Of a stretch of 64,000 bases of DNA, positions 1 through 8,342 are shown one piece after another. Source of the DNA: Edaphobacter sp. 12200R-103. GTDB lineage: Bacteria > Acidobacteriota > Terriglobia > Terriglobales > Acidobacteriaceae. The translations under genes were made by a program, and so were the position numbers. Below the pieces are notes generated by a model. It saw only the letters and a list, made by a program, of their open reading frames with translations. It did not search any database and was not told the origin of the DNA. Where the stretch lies: contig NZ_CP048114.1 of NCBI RefSeq assembly GCF_010093025.1, positions 434,001 through 498,000 of the forward strand, given 5' to 3'. The stretch's first letter is position 1. Each line of letters begins with the position of its first letter.

Positions 1-233
1 ACGAGCGGCAGGCCACAGGCAATCAGCTGGTCTACACCGCCAACGATGGTACCTTCGTCCTTACAGGAACAGCACAGCATCCGCCAAAGGTGATGGACGC
101 TATGCGCGGTACCATCACCGGAAGAGAGTTGCGCTTCCGCGAGCAGGATGCCAGCGTTGTAATTTCTAATGGAGATGCAAACGAGACGGGCCCCAGGGTG
201 CGCACGGAGACGCGGGTGAAGAAAGAGCCATGA
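1..233 (+). CDS. LptA/OstA-like LPS transport protein, C-terminal part only
   Basis: The frame is open from the window edge (first full codon at base 3) to the TGA at 231-233, giving about 76 residues. The reading contains [18 protein letters not shown] and then a [10 protein letters not shown] stretch, the repeated beta-strand pattern of the LptA/OstA jellyroll that carries lipopolysaccharide across the periplasm. The tail is basic (TRVKKEP). Its stop overlaps the ATG of lptB (ATGA), so the two genes are translationally coupled, matching the conserved lptA-lptB order. The start and any fused LptC domain lie outside the window, so the exact family member cannot be named. Confidence 0.8.
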   Translation, partial: ERQATGNQLVYTANDGTFVLTGTAQHPPKVMDAMRGTITGRELRFREQDASVVISNGDANETGPRVRTETRVKKEP

Positions 234-958
234 GGACGCTATCGACGGAGGAGCTTGGCAAGTCGTACGGCGGCCGCCAGGTAGTAAAAGACGTAAGCCT
301 CAAAATTGAGCAGGGCGAAGTGGTCGGTCTTCTCGGGCCCAATGGTGCCGGAAAGACCACAAGCTTTTACATGATTGTGGGCCTGGTGCGGCCGGACAGC
401 GGACGCGTGCTGGCAGATGGCAATGACATCACTCGGTTGCCGATGTATCTCCGCGCGCGACAGCACGGCATCAGCTACCTTCCACAGGAGCCCTCGATCT
501 TCCGCAAGCTTACGGTCGAGGACAACATTCTCGCGGTGCTTGAAACCCAGCCGCTCAGCTGGGAGGCGCGCAGGACTCGAACGGAAAGGCTCATCGAGCA
601 GTTGAATCTTGCACACGTTCGCAAGACGCGTGGTTATGCTCTGAGCGGAGGTGAACGCCGTCGGGTCGAGATCGCCCGCTGTCTTGCTATTAACCCTGCT
701 TTTATTCTGCTGGACGAGCCTTTTTCCGGCATCGATCCCATTGCCGTCATCGATCTGCAGGAGATCATCTTCGGCTTGAAGCGGTCAGGAATCGGAGTTC
801 TGATTACGGATCATAATGTTCGCGAGACCCTGTCGGTTACCGATCGCGCCTACATCATCAATGAAGGGAAGATCTTCCGCGCAGGAACCCCTGGCGATCT
901 GGGGAGAGATCCCGAGGTGCGAAAGGTCTATCTGGGAGAAAAATTTTCAATGGACTGA
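230..958 (+). CDS. lptB: LPS export ABC transporter ATP-binding protein LptB
   Basis: 242 residues, the usual LptB length. It is the cytoplasmic ATPase that drives lipopolysaccharide extraction by LptFG and export through the Lpt bridge. Visible motifs: Walker [10 protein letters not shown] at about 36-44, Q-loop near YLPQEPS (84-90), signature LSGGERRR at 138-145, Walker B FILLDEP at 158-164 and the H-loop histidine in ITDHNVRET. The SGGERRR signature and the ITDHNVRET block are characteristic of LptB as opposed to other small ABC ATPases. It overlaps the upstream LptA-like gene by four bases and is followed, after about 205 bases, by rpoN, the same order as in proteobacteria. Confidence 0.97.
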   Translation: MRTLSTEELGKSYGGRQVVKDVSLKIEQGEVVGLLGPNGAGKTTSFYMIVGLVRPDSGRVLADGNDITRLPMYLRARQHGISYLPQEPSIFRKLTVEDNILAVLETQPLSWEARRTRTERLIEQLNLAHVRKTRGYALSGGERRRVEIARCLAINPAFILLDEPFSGIDPIAVIDLQEIIFGLKRSGIGVLITDHNVRETLSVTDRAYIINEGKIFRAGTPGDLGRDPEVRKVYLGEKFSMD

Positions 959-1163
959 GCTATGTACAACTTCCGTTGTAAGATGGCTGTCCGCCGTGGG
1001 ACGCGGGAAAACACGGACCGGGTTAGACTTACAGCAATGAATGATGCAGCGTGTAGACTAGTGATCTGGACGCGTTCGAACCGATCATCATGATCCACGT
1101 GGATGTCGAAGCGGCCCATCCCATATCTCAAAATCTGACAGGCTATACCGAGGATCAACAGAC

Positions 1164-2840
1164 GTGCTTCTGCAACCTAAGCTCAACCTGAAAGTCTCGC
1201 AACGCCAGGTGCTCACTCCTGGGCTGGTGCAGATGGTCAGTGTGCTTGCTCTCAACAAGCTCGAGCTTAAGGAGATGATCAACACCGAAATCATCGAAAA
1301 TCCTGTCCTGGAGGAGATCGAGGAGAGCGGCCTTTCCCTGGATGAACGGGCCGGCCTTGAGGGGGACAGGGAGCGATCGGCTGAGGATGTCGCCGCAGAA
1401 GGAGAGCGCGGAGAGAAAGACCCTTTTGAAGAGATTGATTTCGGCAGCTACTTCCAGGAGTATCTGGACCCTGGCTTCCGGACATCCTCTAATTTTGAGG
1501 AGTATGACAAGCCGTCTCTCGAAAGTTTCCTCTCTAAGCCGAGTACGCTTAGCGATCATCTTCTCTGGCAGCTTGGGTCGCTCAACCTTGAATCTGAGAT
1601 TCGTGCAGCAGCCGAGCTCGTCATTGGAAATCTAAACGAGAACGGATACCTGACATCGACTGATGAAGAGCTGGTCGAGGCGCTTCTGCAACTGCGCTCT
1701 CCGGCTCAGACCATACCCTTTCATTTTTCCAGCCCTACTGTGGCAGACGTTGAAGATCAGGAAGAGGAGACGGCATCGCACATCGATCTTGCCGCTTCTG
1801 CATCTACGCAGAATCAGGATTCGCTCTTAGAAGTCGTGCGGCAGGCGCGTTCCGTCGTCAATCATTTAGATCCCGTCGGCGTGGGTGCCCGGGACCTGCG
1901 TGAGTGCCTGCTGATACAGATTGCAGCGCAGCGCAATGAAGCTGCTATGATGCTTCGCCGTCGTCAGGAGCATCCGGCAAGCAACGGACACGTTAGTTCT
2001 GCCGTCTCTGCCGACGCCATCGCTGGTGATAGGGGCGATGTCTTCACCGCAGCGGCATTTATTGTCGAAAACTGTCTGGCCCTCCTTCAGAAGAAGGATA
2101 TGCGCGAACTTACGCGCAGTTGTGGCCGCTCCAGCGAGGACGTGCAGGCTGCTGTCGAATTTATCCGCTCTCTCGATCCCAGGCCGGGACAGCGCTACAA
2201 CCATACTGAGACGCGCCTCATTGAGCCGGATGTGGCCTTTGTAAAGAGAGACGATCAGTACGTGGTCCTCGTCAATGATGAAGACATGCCCGCCCTGCGG
2301 CTGAACCACAACTACCGGCGGATGTTGCAGGAAAAACAGACGGACAAAGAGGTCAAGGAGTATGTCAAGGAGCGCTACAAATCCGCTATCCAGTTGCTTC
2401 GAAACATCGAGCAGAGGAAGAACACGATTGTGCGCACCTGCGAGGTGATTGTCCGGCGCCAGACGGAGTTTCTGGAGCGGGGAGTCGACGCTTTGAAGCC
2501 GATGATGATCAAAGAAGTCGCCGAGGAGATCGGGGTCCATCCCTCCACCGTAAGCCGCGCCGTCGCCAATAAATACGTCCATACTCCACAGGGTGTTTAT
2601 GAGCTTCGCTTCTTCTTCTCTGAGGGAGTCAACGGACCCGAGGGAGGCGATCTTCCTCTCGTCCTGCTCAAGCGTAAGGTCAAAAAGCTGATTGAAGAAG
2701 AAGATCCTCGTAAGCCGCTGACAGACGATCAGCTCGCAGCGGAGCTGCAGCGGCAGGGAATTCAGGTCACCAGGCGAACCGTAGCGAAGTACCGTGAAGA
2801 TATGCAGATTCCCAGTACCCACCAACGCCGTGTCCGCTGA
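1164..2840 (+). CDS. rpoN: RNA polymerase sigma-54 factor RpoN
   Basis: 558 residues, starting at GTG 1164 with GAGGA nine bases upstream. The alternative sigma factor recognises -24/-12 promoters and needs AAA+ activators. The N-terminus (LNLKVSQRQVLTPGLVQMV) is the region I activator-interacting segment. The C-terminal helix-turn-helix near VHPSTVSRAVANKYV is followed by the RpoN box, here TRRTVAKYRE at about 536-545 (consensus ARRTVAKYRE). The protein is longer than usual because of acidic and low-complexity inserts at about 60-110, 180-220 and 250-290. It sits between lptB and hpf as in many Gram-negative bacteria. No obvious activator or phosphotransferase partner is adjacent. Confidence 0.96.
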   Translation: MLLQPKLNLKVSQRQVLTPGLVQMVSVLALNKLELKEMINTEIIENPVLEEIEESGLSLDERAGLEGDRERSAEDVAAEGERGEKDPFEEIDFGSYFQEYLDPGFRTSSNFEEYDKPSLESFLSKPSTLSDHLLWQLGSLNLESEIRAAAELVIGNLNENGYLTSTDEELVEALLQLRSPAQTIPFHFSSPTVADVEDQEEETASHIDLAASASTQNQDSLLEVVRQARSVVNHLDPVGVGARDLRECLLIQIAAQRNEAAMMLRRRQEHPASNGHVSSAVSADAIAGDRGDVFTAAAFIVENCLALLQKKDMRELTRSCGRSSEDVQAAVEFIRSLDPRPGQRYNHTETRLIEPDVAFVKRDDQYVVLVNDEDMPALRLNHNYRRMLQEKQTDKEVKEYVKERYKSAIQLLRNIEQRKNTIVRTCEVIVRRQTEFLERGVDALKPMMIKEVAEEIGVHPSTVSRAVANKYVHTPQGVYELRFFFSEGVNGPEGGDLPLVLLKRKVKKLIEEEDPRKPLTDDQLAAELQRQGIQVTRRTVAKYREDMQIPSTHQRRVR

Positions 2841-2872
2841 ACCGGCGTAAGATGTCCACACGAGGTACCCCG

Positions 2873-3502
2873 ATGAATCTGGATTACACCGGTAGACAGA
2901 CAACCATCACAAAAAAGATCAAGGCCCAGACCGAAGCAGGAATCGCTCGCATTGAGAAGATCCTTGGAGATGCGGGCAGCGTGCACGTAATCCTAACCAC
3001 GGAAAAATATCGCCATATGGCGGAATTGACCGTGCAGACTCCGAGCCTCAAACTCGTCGCCGCCTGTGAGGCGACCGACATGGAGACAGCCCTTCGAGAC
3101 GCTCTCGCCGCTCTCGAAAAGCAGGCGATCCGGCAGAAGAAGAAAAAGACCACCATCAAACGTAAATCCCGAGAGGGTGTCCGACAGGTCGCTCTGGCGT
3201 CGCCTGAGGACGGCGTCGTAGAGGTAAGAAAAGTCCAGAAGGCCACCAGTTCTCAGAACGGGTCTTCGCATACAGCCGTGGCGATGCTGGTACATTCCTT
3301 CCCCTCGGAGACTCCTTTGGCGGAACCCCACCTCGTGCGCTCCAGCGATGGTGTGGCGATCCGTCCAATGTCGCTCGAAGAAGCAGTGAAAGAAGCTGCC
3401 TTCCGAGATCGAGAGGTCTTTGTATTTCGGGACCATGATGGTCAGGCGCTGGTTCTGCACCGCAAACGGGACGGCAAGACGGAAGTAATTGAAGTTCCGT
3501 AA
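2873..3502 (+). CDS. hpf: Ribosome hibernation promoting factor, long form
   Basis: 209 residues from ATG 2873, preferred over ATG 2852 because GAGG at 2862-2865 is well placed and the product then begins MNLDYTGRQTTITKK, as the family does. The N-terminal domain (about 1-100) is the S30AE/YfiA fold that blocks the decoding centre of stationary-phase ribosomes. A basic lysine/arginine linker (KKKKTTIKRKSR) follows. The C-terminal domain of about 55 residues (PMSLEEAVKEAAFRDREVFV) is the dimerisation domain of long HPF, which pairs 70S ribosomes into 100S dimers. It lies just downstream of rpoN. Confidence 0.94.
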   Translation: MNLDYTGRQTTITKKIKAQTEAGIARIEKILGDAGSVHVILTTEKYRHMAELTVQTPSLKLVAACEATDMETALRDALAALEKQAIRQKKKKTTIKRKSREGVRQVALASPEDGVVEVRKVQKATSSQNGSSHTAVAMLVHSFPSETPLAEPHLVRSSDGVAIRPMSLEEAVKEAAFRDREVFVFRDHDGQALVLHRKRDGKTEVIEVP

Positions 3503-3555
3503 ATCCTTCCATTCCTATGCTTTCAGAGGGCATGACTGGTGCTAGGATTCCAGTC

Positions 3556-4461
3556 ATGCCCCGGAAGCAAGCAAAAAAAACGTCGAAGTCGAAAATGACC
3601 CGGCCCACAAACAAGGAGCTGGTGATTCTGACCGGTCTCTCCGGTTCCGGAAAGCTCTCGGCACTCAAGACCTTCGAAGACCTCGGCTTTTACTCCGTCG
3701 ACAATCTTCCTCTGGAGCTCGTTCCTCAGTTTGCCGACCTCGTCCGTCAGTCGGCTGAGATCGAACGTGCGGCCCTGGTCGTCGACGTGCGGGAGGGAAT
3801 ACGTCTGGACGAATTCCCCGCTATCCTCAAGAAAGTTCGCAGGGTTCTCCCCACCCGTGTGCTCTATCTCGAAGCCAGTGACGAAGCTTTGATCCGGAGA
3901 TTCTCTGAGACCCGCCGCCCCCATCCGATGGGCCGCACAGATACCGTCGTCCAGTCCATCCGTGCAGAGCGCAAGCGGCTCGATCCAATCCGCAACGTCG
4001 CCGACATCATCCTCGATACCACCAAGTTCACCGTCCACGACCTGCGGGCCCACATCGGCGCACAGTTTGAGCGCGACGAGAGCGATCGCAACCTGACGAT
4101 CTCTTCCAACAGCTTCGGCTTCAAAAATGGTGTACCGGCCGAAGCCGATCTCGTCTTCGATGTTCGTTTTCTTCCTAATCCCCACTTTGTTCCGGAGTTT
4201 CGTAAGCTCACCGGCAAGCACCCCAAGGTGGCCAAGTATGTACGCGACTTTCCTCAGACGGCCGAGTTTCTCGATCGAACCATGGATATGCTGAAGTTTC
4301 TTCTGCCCCATTACATCAAGGAAGGGAAGAGCTACCTCACCGTCGCTTTTGGCTGTACCGGCGGCCAGCACCGCTCTGTCTTTATCGCCGAGGAGATGAA
4401 GAAGCGGCTCGCCGCCGCCGGCTACCGCGTCAAGACATCGCATCGGGACATGCCCCGTTAG
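3556..4461 (+). CDS. rapZ: RapZ-family nucleotide-binding protein (RNase adapter)
   Basis: 301 residues from ATG 3556, chosen because TAGGA is well spaced upstream; ATG 3517 and 3532 are alternatives. In E. coli RapZ guides RNase E to the sRNA GlmZ and so controls amino-sugar supply for the envelope. The N-terminal P-loop reads GLSGSGKLSA, so the residue after the lysine is Leu rather than Ser/Thr. SVDNLPLEL and the C-terminal GCTGGQHRSVFIAEEM are family hallmarks. It follows hpf directly, but ptsN, which separates them in enterobacteria, is absent. No GlmZ-like RNA could be recognised, so the adapter role is inferred from the family. Confidence 0.93.
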   Translation: MPRKQAKKTSKSKMTRPTNKELVILTGLSGSGKLSALKTFEDLGFYSVDNLPLELVPQFADLVRQSAEIERAALVVDVREGIRLDEFPAILKKVRRVLPTRVLYLEASDEALIRRFSETRRPHPMGRTDTVVQSIRAERKRLDPIRNVADIILDTTKFTVHDLRAHIGAQFERDESDRNLTISSNSFGFKNGVPAEADLVFDVRFLPNPHFVPEFRKLTGKHPKVAKYVRDFPQTAEFLDRTMDMLKFLLPHYIKEGKSYLTVAFGCTGGQHRSVFIAEEMKKRLAAAGYRVKTSHRDMPR

Positions 4462-4539
4462 TCACGAAGCAGCCGTCCCGATTGCAGGCGAATAGAATAA
4501 AAAGATGCCCTGGAATTCAGAAGACAGGAGAGAAGCAGC

Positions 4540-6417
4540 ATGAAGCGTCTGTGGCGATTGCTGCTCTACGTGAGGCCGTATCTCCTGCACGTCATCGCCT
4601 CCGTCTTCTTGATGGCAACTGTCGGCGCGATGGCGGCGTTCCGCATCCTGCTGGTAAAACCGATCTTCGACAACGTCCTCAGCCCGGACGCGCCCTCGCA
4701 CGATGTACTCAAGTTCCATTTGCCGCATATTAACCACGAGCTGAATCTTCAGTTCCTGGTTCCTAGCCACTTCCACAACGCCTGGACCGTCGTCGCCTAT
4801 GCTCTGATCGTCTCTGCTCTCCTCAAATCGGTGTGCGATTACCTGGGGACATACCTGGTCAACTATGCCGGCTTCGGCATGATTACCGATCTCCGGAACG
4901 ATCTTTACGACGCCGTGCTCCGCCGCTCGGTCGCCTTCTTCCAGAAGCACACCACCGGCACGCTGCTGTCCACCCTCATCAACGACATCGAGCGGGTGCA
5001 GTACGCCATGTCCAGTGTTCTTGGCGACTTCCTGCAGCAACTCTTTACGCTGTTGTTTACGGCAGGCGTCGTTATCGTGGTGGGTGGAAAGCTCGCCTGG
5101 GTCCTTCTCCTCTTCGTTCCGGTTGTTATCTCTTCGGCGCGGCGTATTGGTCGCCGCGTTCGGCAGACCACTCGCAAGGGGCAGGACAAGCTGGCTGAGA
5201 TTCAGAACATCCTGCACGAGACCATCACCGGCAACCGGATCGTCAAGGCCTTCGGCATGGAACTCTGGGAGATGAATCGCTTCCGCAGAGCGGCGCGCAG
5301 GCTCTTCCGGGCCAACTTGAAGTCTGTCAGCGTGCAGGCGATCAGTTCGCCACTGATGGACGCCCTCGGCTCCGTCGGCATCGCGCTGTTGCTTTTGCTT
5401 GGCAGGGGGCGAATCCAGCATCACGAGATGACGGCGGGTTCCTTCATCGCGTTTCTCGTGGCCGTCTTCACGCTCTACGATCCTGTCCGGAAGTTCGCTC
5501 TTTTCTACAACAGCTTCCAGCAAGCGCTCGGCGCTAGCGAAGATATCTTCAAGTTCATGGATGCGCAGGACGATGTTCGCGAAAAACGCCGGGCCCATGT
5601 CCTGAAGGGCTTTCGTGAGGGAATCCGGTTTGACCATGTTGGCTTCGGTTACGCCGGAGAAGATGGAACCACAACCCAGATACTCCACGACATCAACCTT
5701 GATGTGAAACCCGGTGAGGTTATTGCGTTTGTCGGGCCAAGCGGTGCTGGTAAGTCATCGCTCGTCAATCTGATCCCGCGATTCTTCGACGTCAATCAGG
5801 GGTGCATCATCGTTGACGGCCACGATGTTCGCGACGTTACGATTGCGTCGTTGCGCCAGCAGATCGGCAAAGTCACGCAGGAGACGGTTCTCTTTAACGA
5901 TACCGTCCGCAACAACATCGCCTACGGCCAGCCCGATGTCCCACTCAGTAGAGTCGAGGAGGCGGCGCGTATGGCACTGGCTCACGATTTCATCCTGAAG
6001 ATGCCGGACGGCTACAACACCCGCATCGGCGAAAAAGGCCTGAGGCTTAGTGGAGGCGAACGGCAGAGACTCGCCATTGCGCGCGCCATCCTCAAGAATG
6101 CCCCCATTCTCATTCTGGATGAAGCGACCAGCGCCCTGGACACCGAGAGCGAGCAGTACGTGCAGGCAGCGCTTGCCAATCTGATGCAGGGACGAACGGT
6201 CTTCGTTATCGCGCACCGTCTTTCGACGGTACGCCGCGCTACAAAGATTGTAGTTCTCGAGGCGGGAAAAATTACGGAAGTCGGCTCCCATGACGAGCTA
6301 ATGAAGAAGTCAGGAACCTACCGCAGACTCTACGATATGCAGTTTGGCGAAGAAGTCGTCGCCATCATAGAAAGTGAGTCTCCGCCAGAAGCAGCCGAAT
6401 TGGAGGGATTTTCTTGA
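4540..6417 (+). CDS. MsbA-type lipid A / multidrug ABC transporter (fused TM and ATPase)
   Basis: 625 residues, a half-transporter expected to dimerise in the inner membrane. The N-terminal ABC transmembrane domain spans about 1-330, with hydrophobic helices near 15-35, 85-105, 160-200 and 270-290. The ATPase domain carries Walker A GPSGAGKSS at about 399-407, signature LSGGERQR at 503-510, then Walker B ILILDEATSALD and the IAHRLSTV switch. A good SD (AGGAGAG) precedes ATG 4540. MsbA-like lipid A flipping is inferred from length, architecture and proximity to lpt genes; a general exporter cannot be excluded. The stop TGA overlaps the TTG start of yicC by four bases. Confidence 0.88.
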   Translation: MKRLWRLLLYVRPYLLHVIASVFLMATVGAMAAFRILLVKPIFDNVLSPDAPSHDVLKFHLPHINHELNLQFLVPSHFHNAWTVVAYALIVSALLKSVCDYLGTYLVNYAGFGMITDLRNDLYDAVLRRSVAFFQKHTTGTLLSTLINDIERVQYAMSSVLGDFLQQLFTLLFTAGVVIVVGGKLAWVLLLFVPVVISSARRIGRRVRQTTRKGQDKLAEIQNILHETITGNRIVKAFGMELWEMNRFRRAARRLFRANLKSVSVQAISSPLMDALGSVGIALLLLLGRGRIQHHEMTAGSFIAFLVAVFTLYDPVRKFALFYNSFQQALGASEDIFKFMDAQDDVREKRRAHVLKGFREGIRFDHVGFGYAGEDGTTTQILHDINLDVKPGEVIAFVGPSGAGKSSLVNLIPRFFDVNQGCIIVDGHDVRDVTIASLRQQIGKVTQETVLFNDTVRNNIAYGQPDVPLSRVEEAARMALAHDFILKMPDGYNTRIGEKGLRLSGGERQRLAIARAILKNAPILILDEATSALDTESEQYVQAALANLMQGRTVFVIAHRLSTVRRATKIVVLEAGKITEVGSHDELMKKSGTYRRLYDMQFGEEVVAIIESESPPEAAELEGFS

Positions 6418-7331
6418 GCCAGATCTATTCACAAATCTATTCGATGACGGGCTTTGCCAGCGTGCACAGTGCCCCGGATGCAGACATCGGCTTTTCCATC
6501 GCCGTCAAGAGCGTGAATCACCGTTTTCTCGATCTGCATCTCCGTCTGCCCTCCTACTGCGATTCGCTCGAGATCCAACTACGTCGTCTCCTCAAGGAGC
6601 GTTTGAAGCGCGGCCACGTCGAAGTAACCCTGCAGGTAGAGCGCAAGAGCAGCTCGCAGGTCGAGCTGAACGCTGAGGTGCTCGGCAGCTATCTCGCAGC
6701 CTTTCAGAAGGCCGCCACGCTCTTCGACCTGTCCAGCCAGCCGGACCTCAACTCCTTGCTGCGCATCCCCGGCGTGATGAGTGCGGAGAGTAGCGCCGGA
6801 ATCGAAGGGGTCCCTGAGCTTGATGAAGCCGTTCTGGCTCTGATGCCCTCATTGATCGAGAAGCTGAACGAGGCGCGTGCACAGGAAGGAGCTGTCCTGG
6901 CGGATGAGCTGCGAGCCTCCATGAAACGCCTGAGAGACTTCGCCGACAAGATGGCCACGCTGCGTAACGGTGTACGAGAGGCCCAGTTCGAGCGTCTGCG
7001 TGCCCGCCTCAGTGAGCTGACGTCCGGGGTTCCGGTCACCGAAGAGCGTCTGCTCTCCGAAGCTGCCGTGTTGGCCGAAAAGAGCGATATCGAGGAGGAG
7101 ATCGTGCGTCTTAGAACGCATATCGATCGCTTCGTAGCCATGCTGGACGCCGGAGGCGAACTGGGCAAGCGGATGGATTTCCTGCTGCAGGAGCTGAACC
7201 GCGAAGCAAATACGATGCTGTCAAAGACCAGCGCAGCCTCGGGAGAGAACAGCCTTCGAATCACTGAACTCGGACTCGAGATCAAGGCCGAGATTGAGAA
7301 AGCGCGCGAGCAGGTTCAGAATCTCGAGTAG
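6414..7331 (+). CDS. yicC: YicC/YloC family endoribonuclease
   Basis: 305 residues from TTG 6414, which overlaps the transporter stop as TTGA; the family motif SMTGFA appears at residues 10-15, so an internal ATG at 6444 would truncate it. The N-terminal YicC domain (about 10-165) and the C-terminal DUF1732 domain, with MDFLLQELNREANTMLSK near 265-285, are both recognisable. YicC proteins are stress-linked endoribonucleases in E. coli. The gene lies between an ABC transporter and gmk; the yicC-gmk-rpoZ order is conserved in many bacteria and supports the call. Confidence 0.93.
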   Translation: MSQIYSQIYSMTGFASVHSAPDADIGFSIAVKSVNHRFLDLHLRLPSYCDSLEIQLRRLLKERLKRGHVEVTLQVERKSSSQVELNAEVLGSYLAAFQKAATLFDLSSQPDLNSLLRIPGVMSAESSAGIEGVPELDEAVLALMPSLIEKLNEARAQEGAVLADELRASMKRLRDFADKMATLRNGVREAQFERLRARLSELTSGVPVTEERLLSEAAVLAEKSDIEEEIVRLRTHIDRFVAMLDAGGELGKRMDFLLQELNREANTMLSKTSAASGENSLRITELGLEIKAEIEKAREQVQNLE

Positions 7332-7380
7332 TTCCGTTTACACTGGCTCATATTCGAACAGAAGAGCAATCAGGGAGTCG

Positions 7381-8040
7381 ATGGCGGGAATCCTCTTTAT
7401 CATCTCAGCACCCTCCGGCTCAGGGAAGTCGACGCTGGTCACGCAGCTGCGAACCCTGGTAGAGGGATTGGACTTTTCCATCTCTTACACGACCAGGGCA
7501 CCGCGCGGTTCCGAGGAGAATGGGCGCGAGTATCATTTCACTACGCGAGCACAGTTTGAGCGAATGGTCGCGGCAGACGACTTCCTGGAGTGGGCCGAAG
7601 TCTTCGGAAACTACTACGGAACCGCCAGATCGGCTCTCCAGCATGCGAAAGATCTTGGCAAAGACCTGCTGCTCGACATCGATGTTCAAGGAGCCTTGCA
7701 GGTCATTCAAAGAATGCCTGAGGCAGTTTCGATCTTTATCCTCCCTCCCGGCCCTGAGATTCTGGAGAAGCGGCTGCGGAACCGCAGCGCCGCCGAGAAG
7801 ATGTCCGATGAGGCGGTGATCCAGAAACGCCTGGCAGGCGCCTGCAATGAGCTGAAACGCGTGTGGGAGTATAAGTACGCTCTGGTCAATGACATTCTGG
7901 AAACTGCGGTAGAGGAGATGCGCGCCATCGTCCTCTATGAGCGGGGAGAGCCGGAGTATGAGGCGACGGCCCTCAGCTGCAGGACCGATGCCGCCTCGCC
8001 GAAGTTGAAGGCCGTTCTCGAAGCCTTCGGAGAAAAGTGA
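7381..8040 (+). CDS. gmk: Guanylate kinase
   Basis: 219 residues from ATG 7381, chosen because GGGAG lies about seven bases upstream and the product begins MAGILFIISAPSGSGKST, matching the family; an earlier in-frame start would overlap yicC by 38 bases. It phosphorylates GMP to GDP using ATP. The P-loop APSGSGKST is at about 9-17, the GMP-binding region includes SYTTRAPRGSEENGREYHF at about 36-54, and VQGALQV and RLRNR of the lid follow. It stands between yicC and the omega subunit gene, the common arrangement in which guanine nucleotide supply and RNA polymerase assembly are neighbours. Confidence 0.96.
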   Translation: MAGILFIISAPSGSGKSTLVTQLRTLVEGLDFSISYTTRAPRGSEENGREYHFTTRAQFERMVAADDFLEWAEVFGNYYGTARSALQHAKDLGKDLLLDIDVQGALQVIQRMPEAVSIFILPPGPEILEKRLRNRSAAEKMSDEAVIQKRLAGACNELKRVWEYKYALVNDILETAVEEMRAIVLYERGEPEYEATALSCRTDAASPKLKAVLEAFGEK

Positions 8041-8120
8041 CCGGATTTCCACCGTTATTTTGCTGGCTCCGGCTTTTCGCCTGAGGTACCCTCAGACGAC
8101 ATAAGGAGGGCCAAGTACCC

Positions 8121-8312
8121 ATGACGGAAGAATCTGCATTCCACAACAAGTACAGCCTGGTAAAAGGCGCAGCGCGGCGCGCACGGCAATTACAGTCAGG
8201 AGCACCGGCTCTGATCGTGGCAAAATCCAGCAAAGCCTGCCGGGTTGCCCAGGACGAGATCAAGCAGGGATTTGTAAAGTTCACGCTCGCTAAGCGTCCC
8301 GACTCTCACTAA
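8121..8312 (+). CDS. rpoZ: DNA-directed RNA polymerase omega subunit
   Basis: 63 residues with a strong AAGGAGG ribosome-binding site at about 8103-8109. Omega helps fold and assemble the beta-prime subunit. The central helix pattern KYSLVKGAARRARQLQSG and the motif ALIVAKSSKACRVAQDEI resemble the conserved RRARQL segment of RpoZ. The protein is short compared with about 90 residues in E. coli but of a size seen in acidobacterial homologues. Its position directly after gmk strongly supports the assignment. Confidence 0.88.
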   Translation: MTEESAFHNKYSLVKGAARRARQLQSGAPALIVAKSSKACRVAQDEIKQGFVKFTLAKRPDSH

Positions 8313-8342
8313 GGTCACGCTTCCGCGCGGTAGCATAGAGCT

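Noticed and set aside
965..980. Small hairpin TACAAC-TTCC-GTTGTA after lptB
   Set aside because: Six-base stem, no T tract; too weak to call a terminator.
3523..4443. Open minus-strand frame opposite rapZ
   Set aside because: No recognisable motif; rapZ is certain on the plus strand.
8081..8095. Inverted repeat CTGAGG-TAC-CCTCAG before rpoZ
   Set aside because: Only six-base arms; cannot be separated from chance without conservation.
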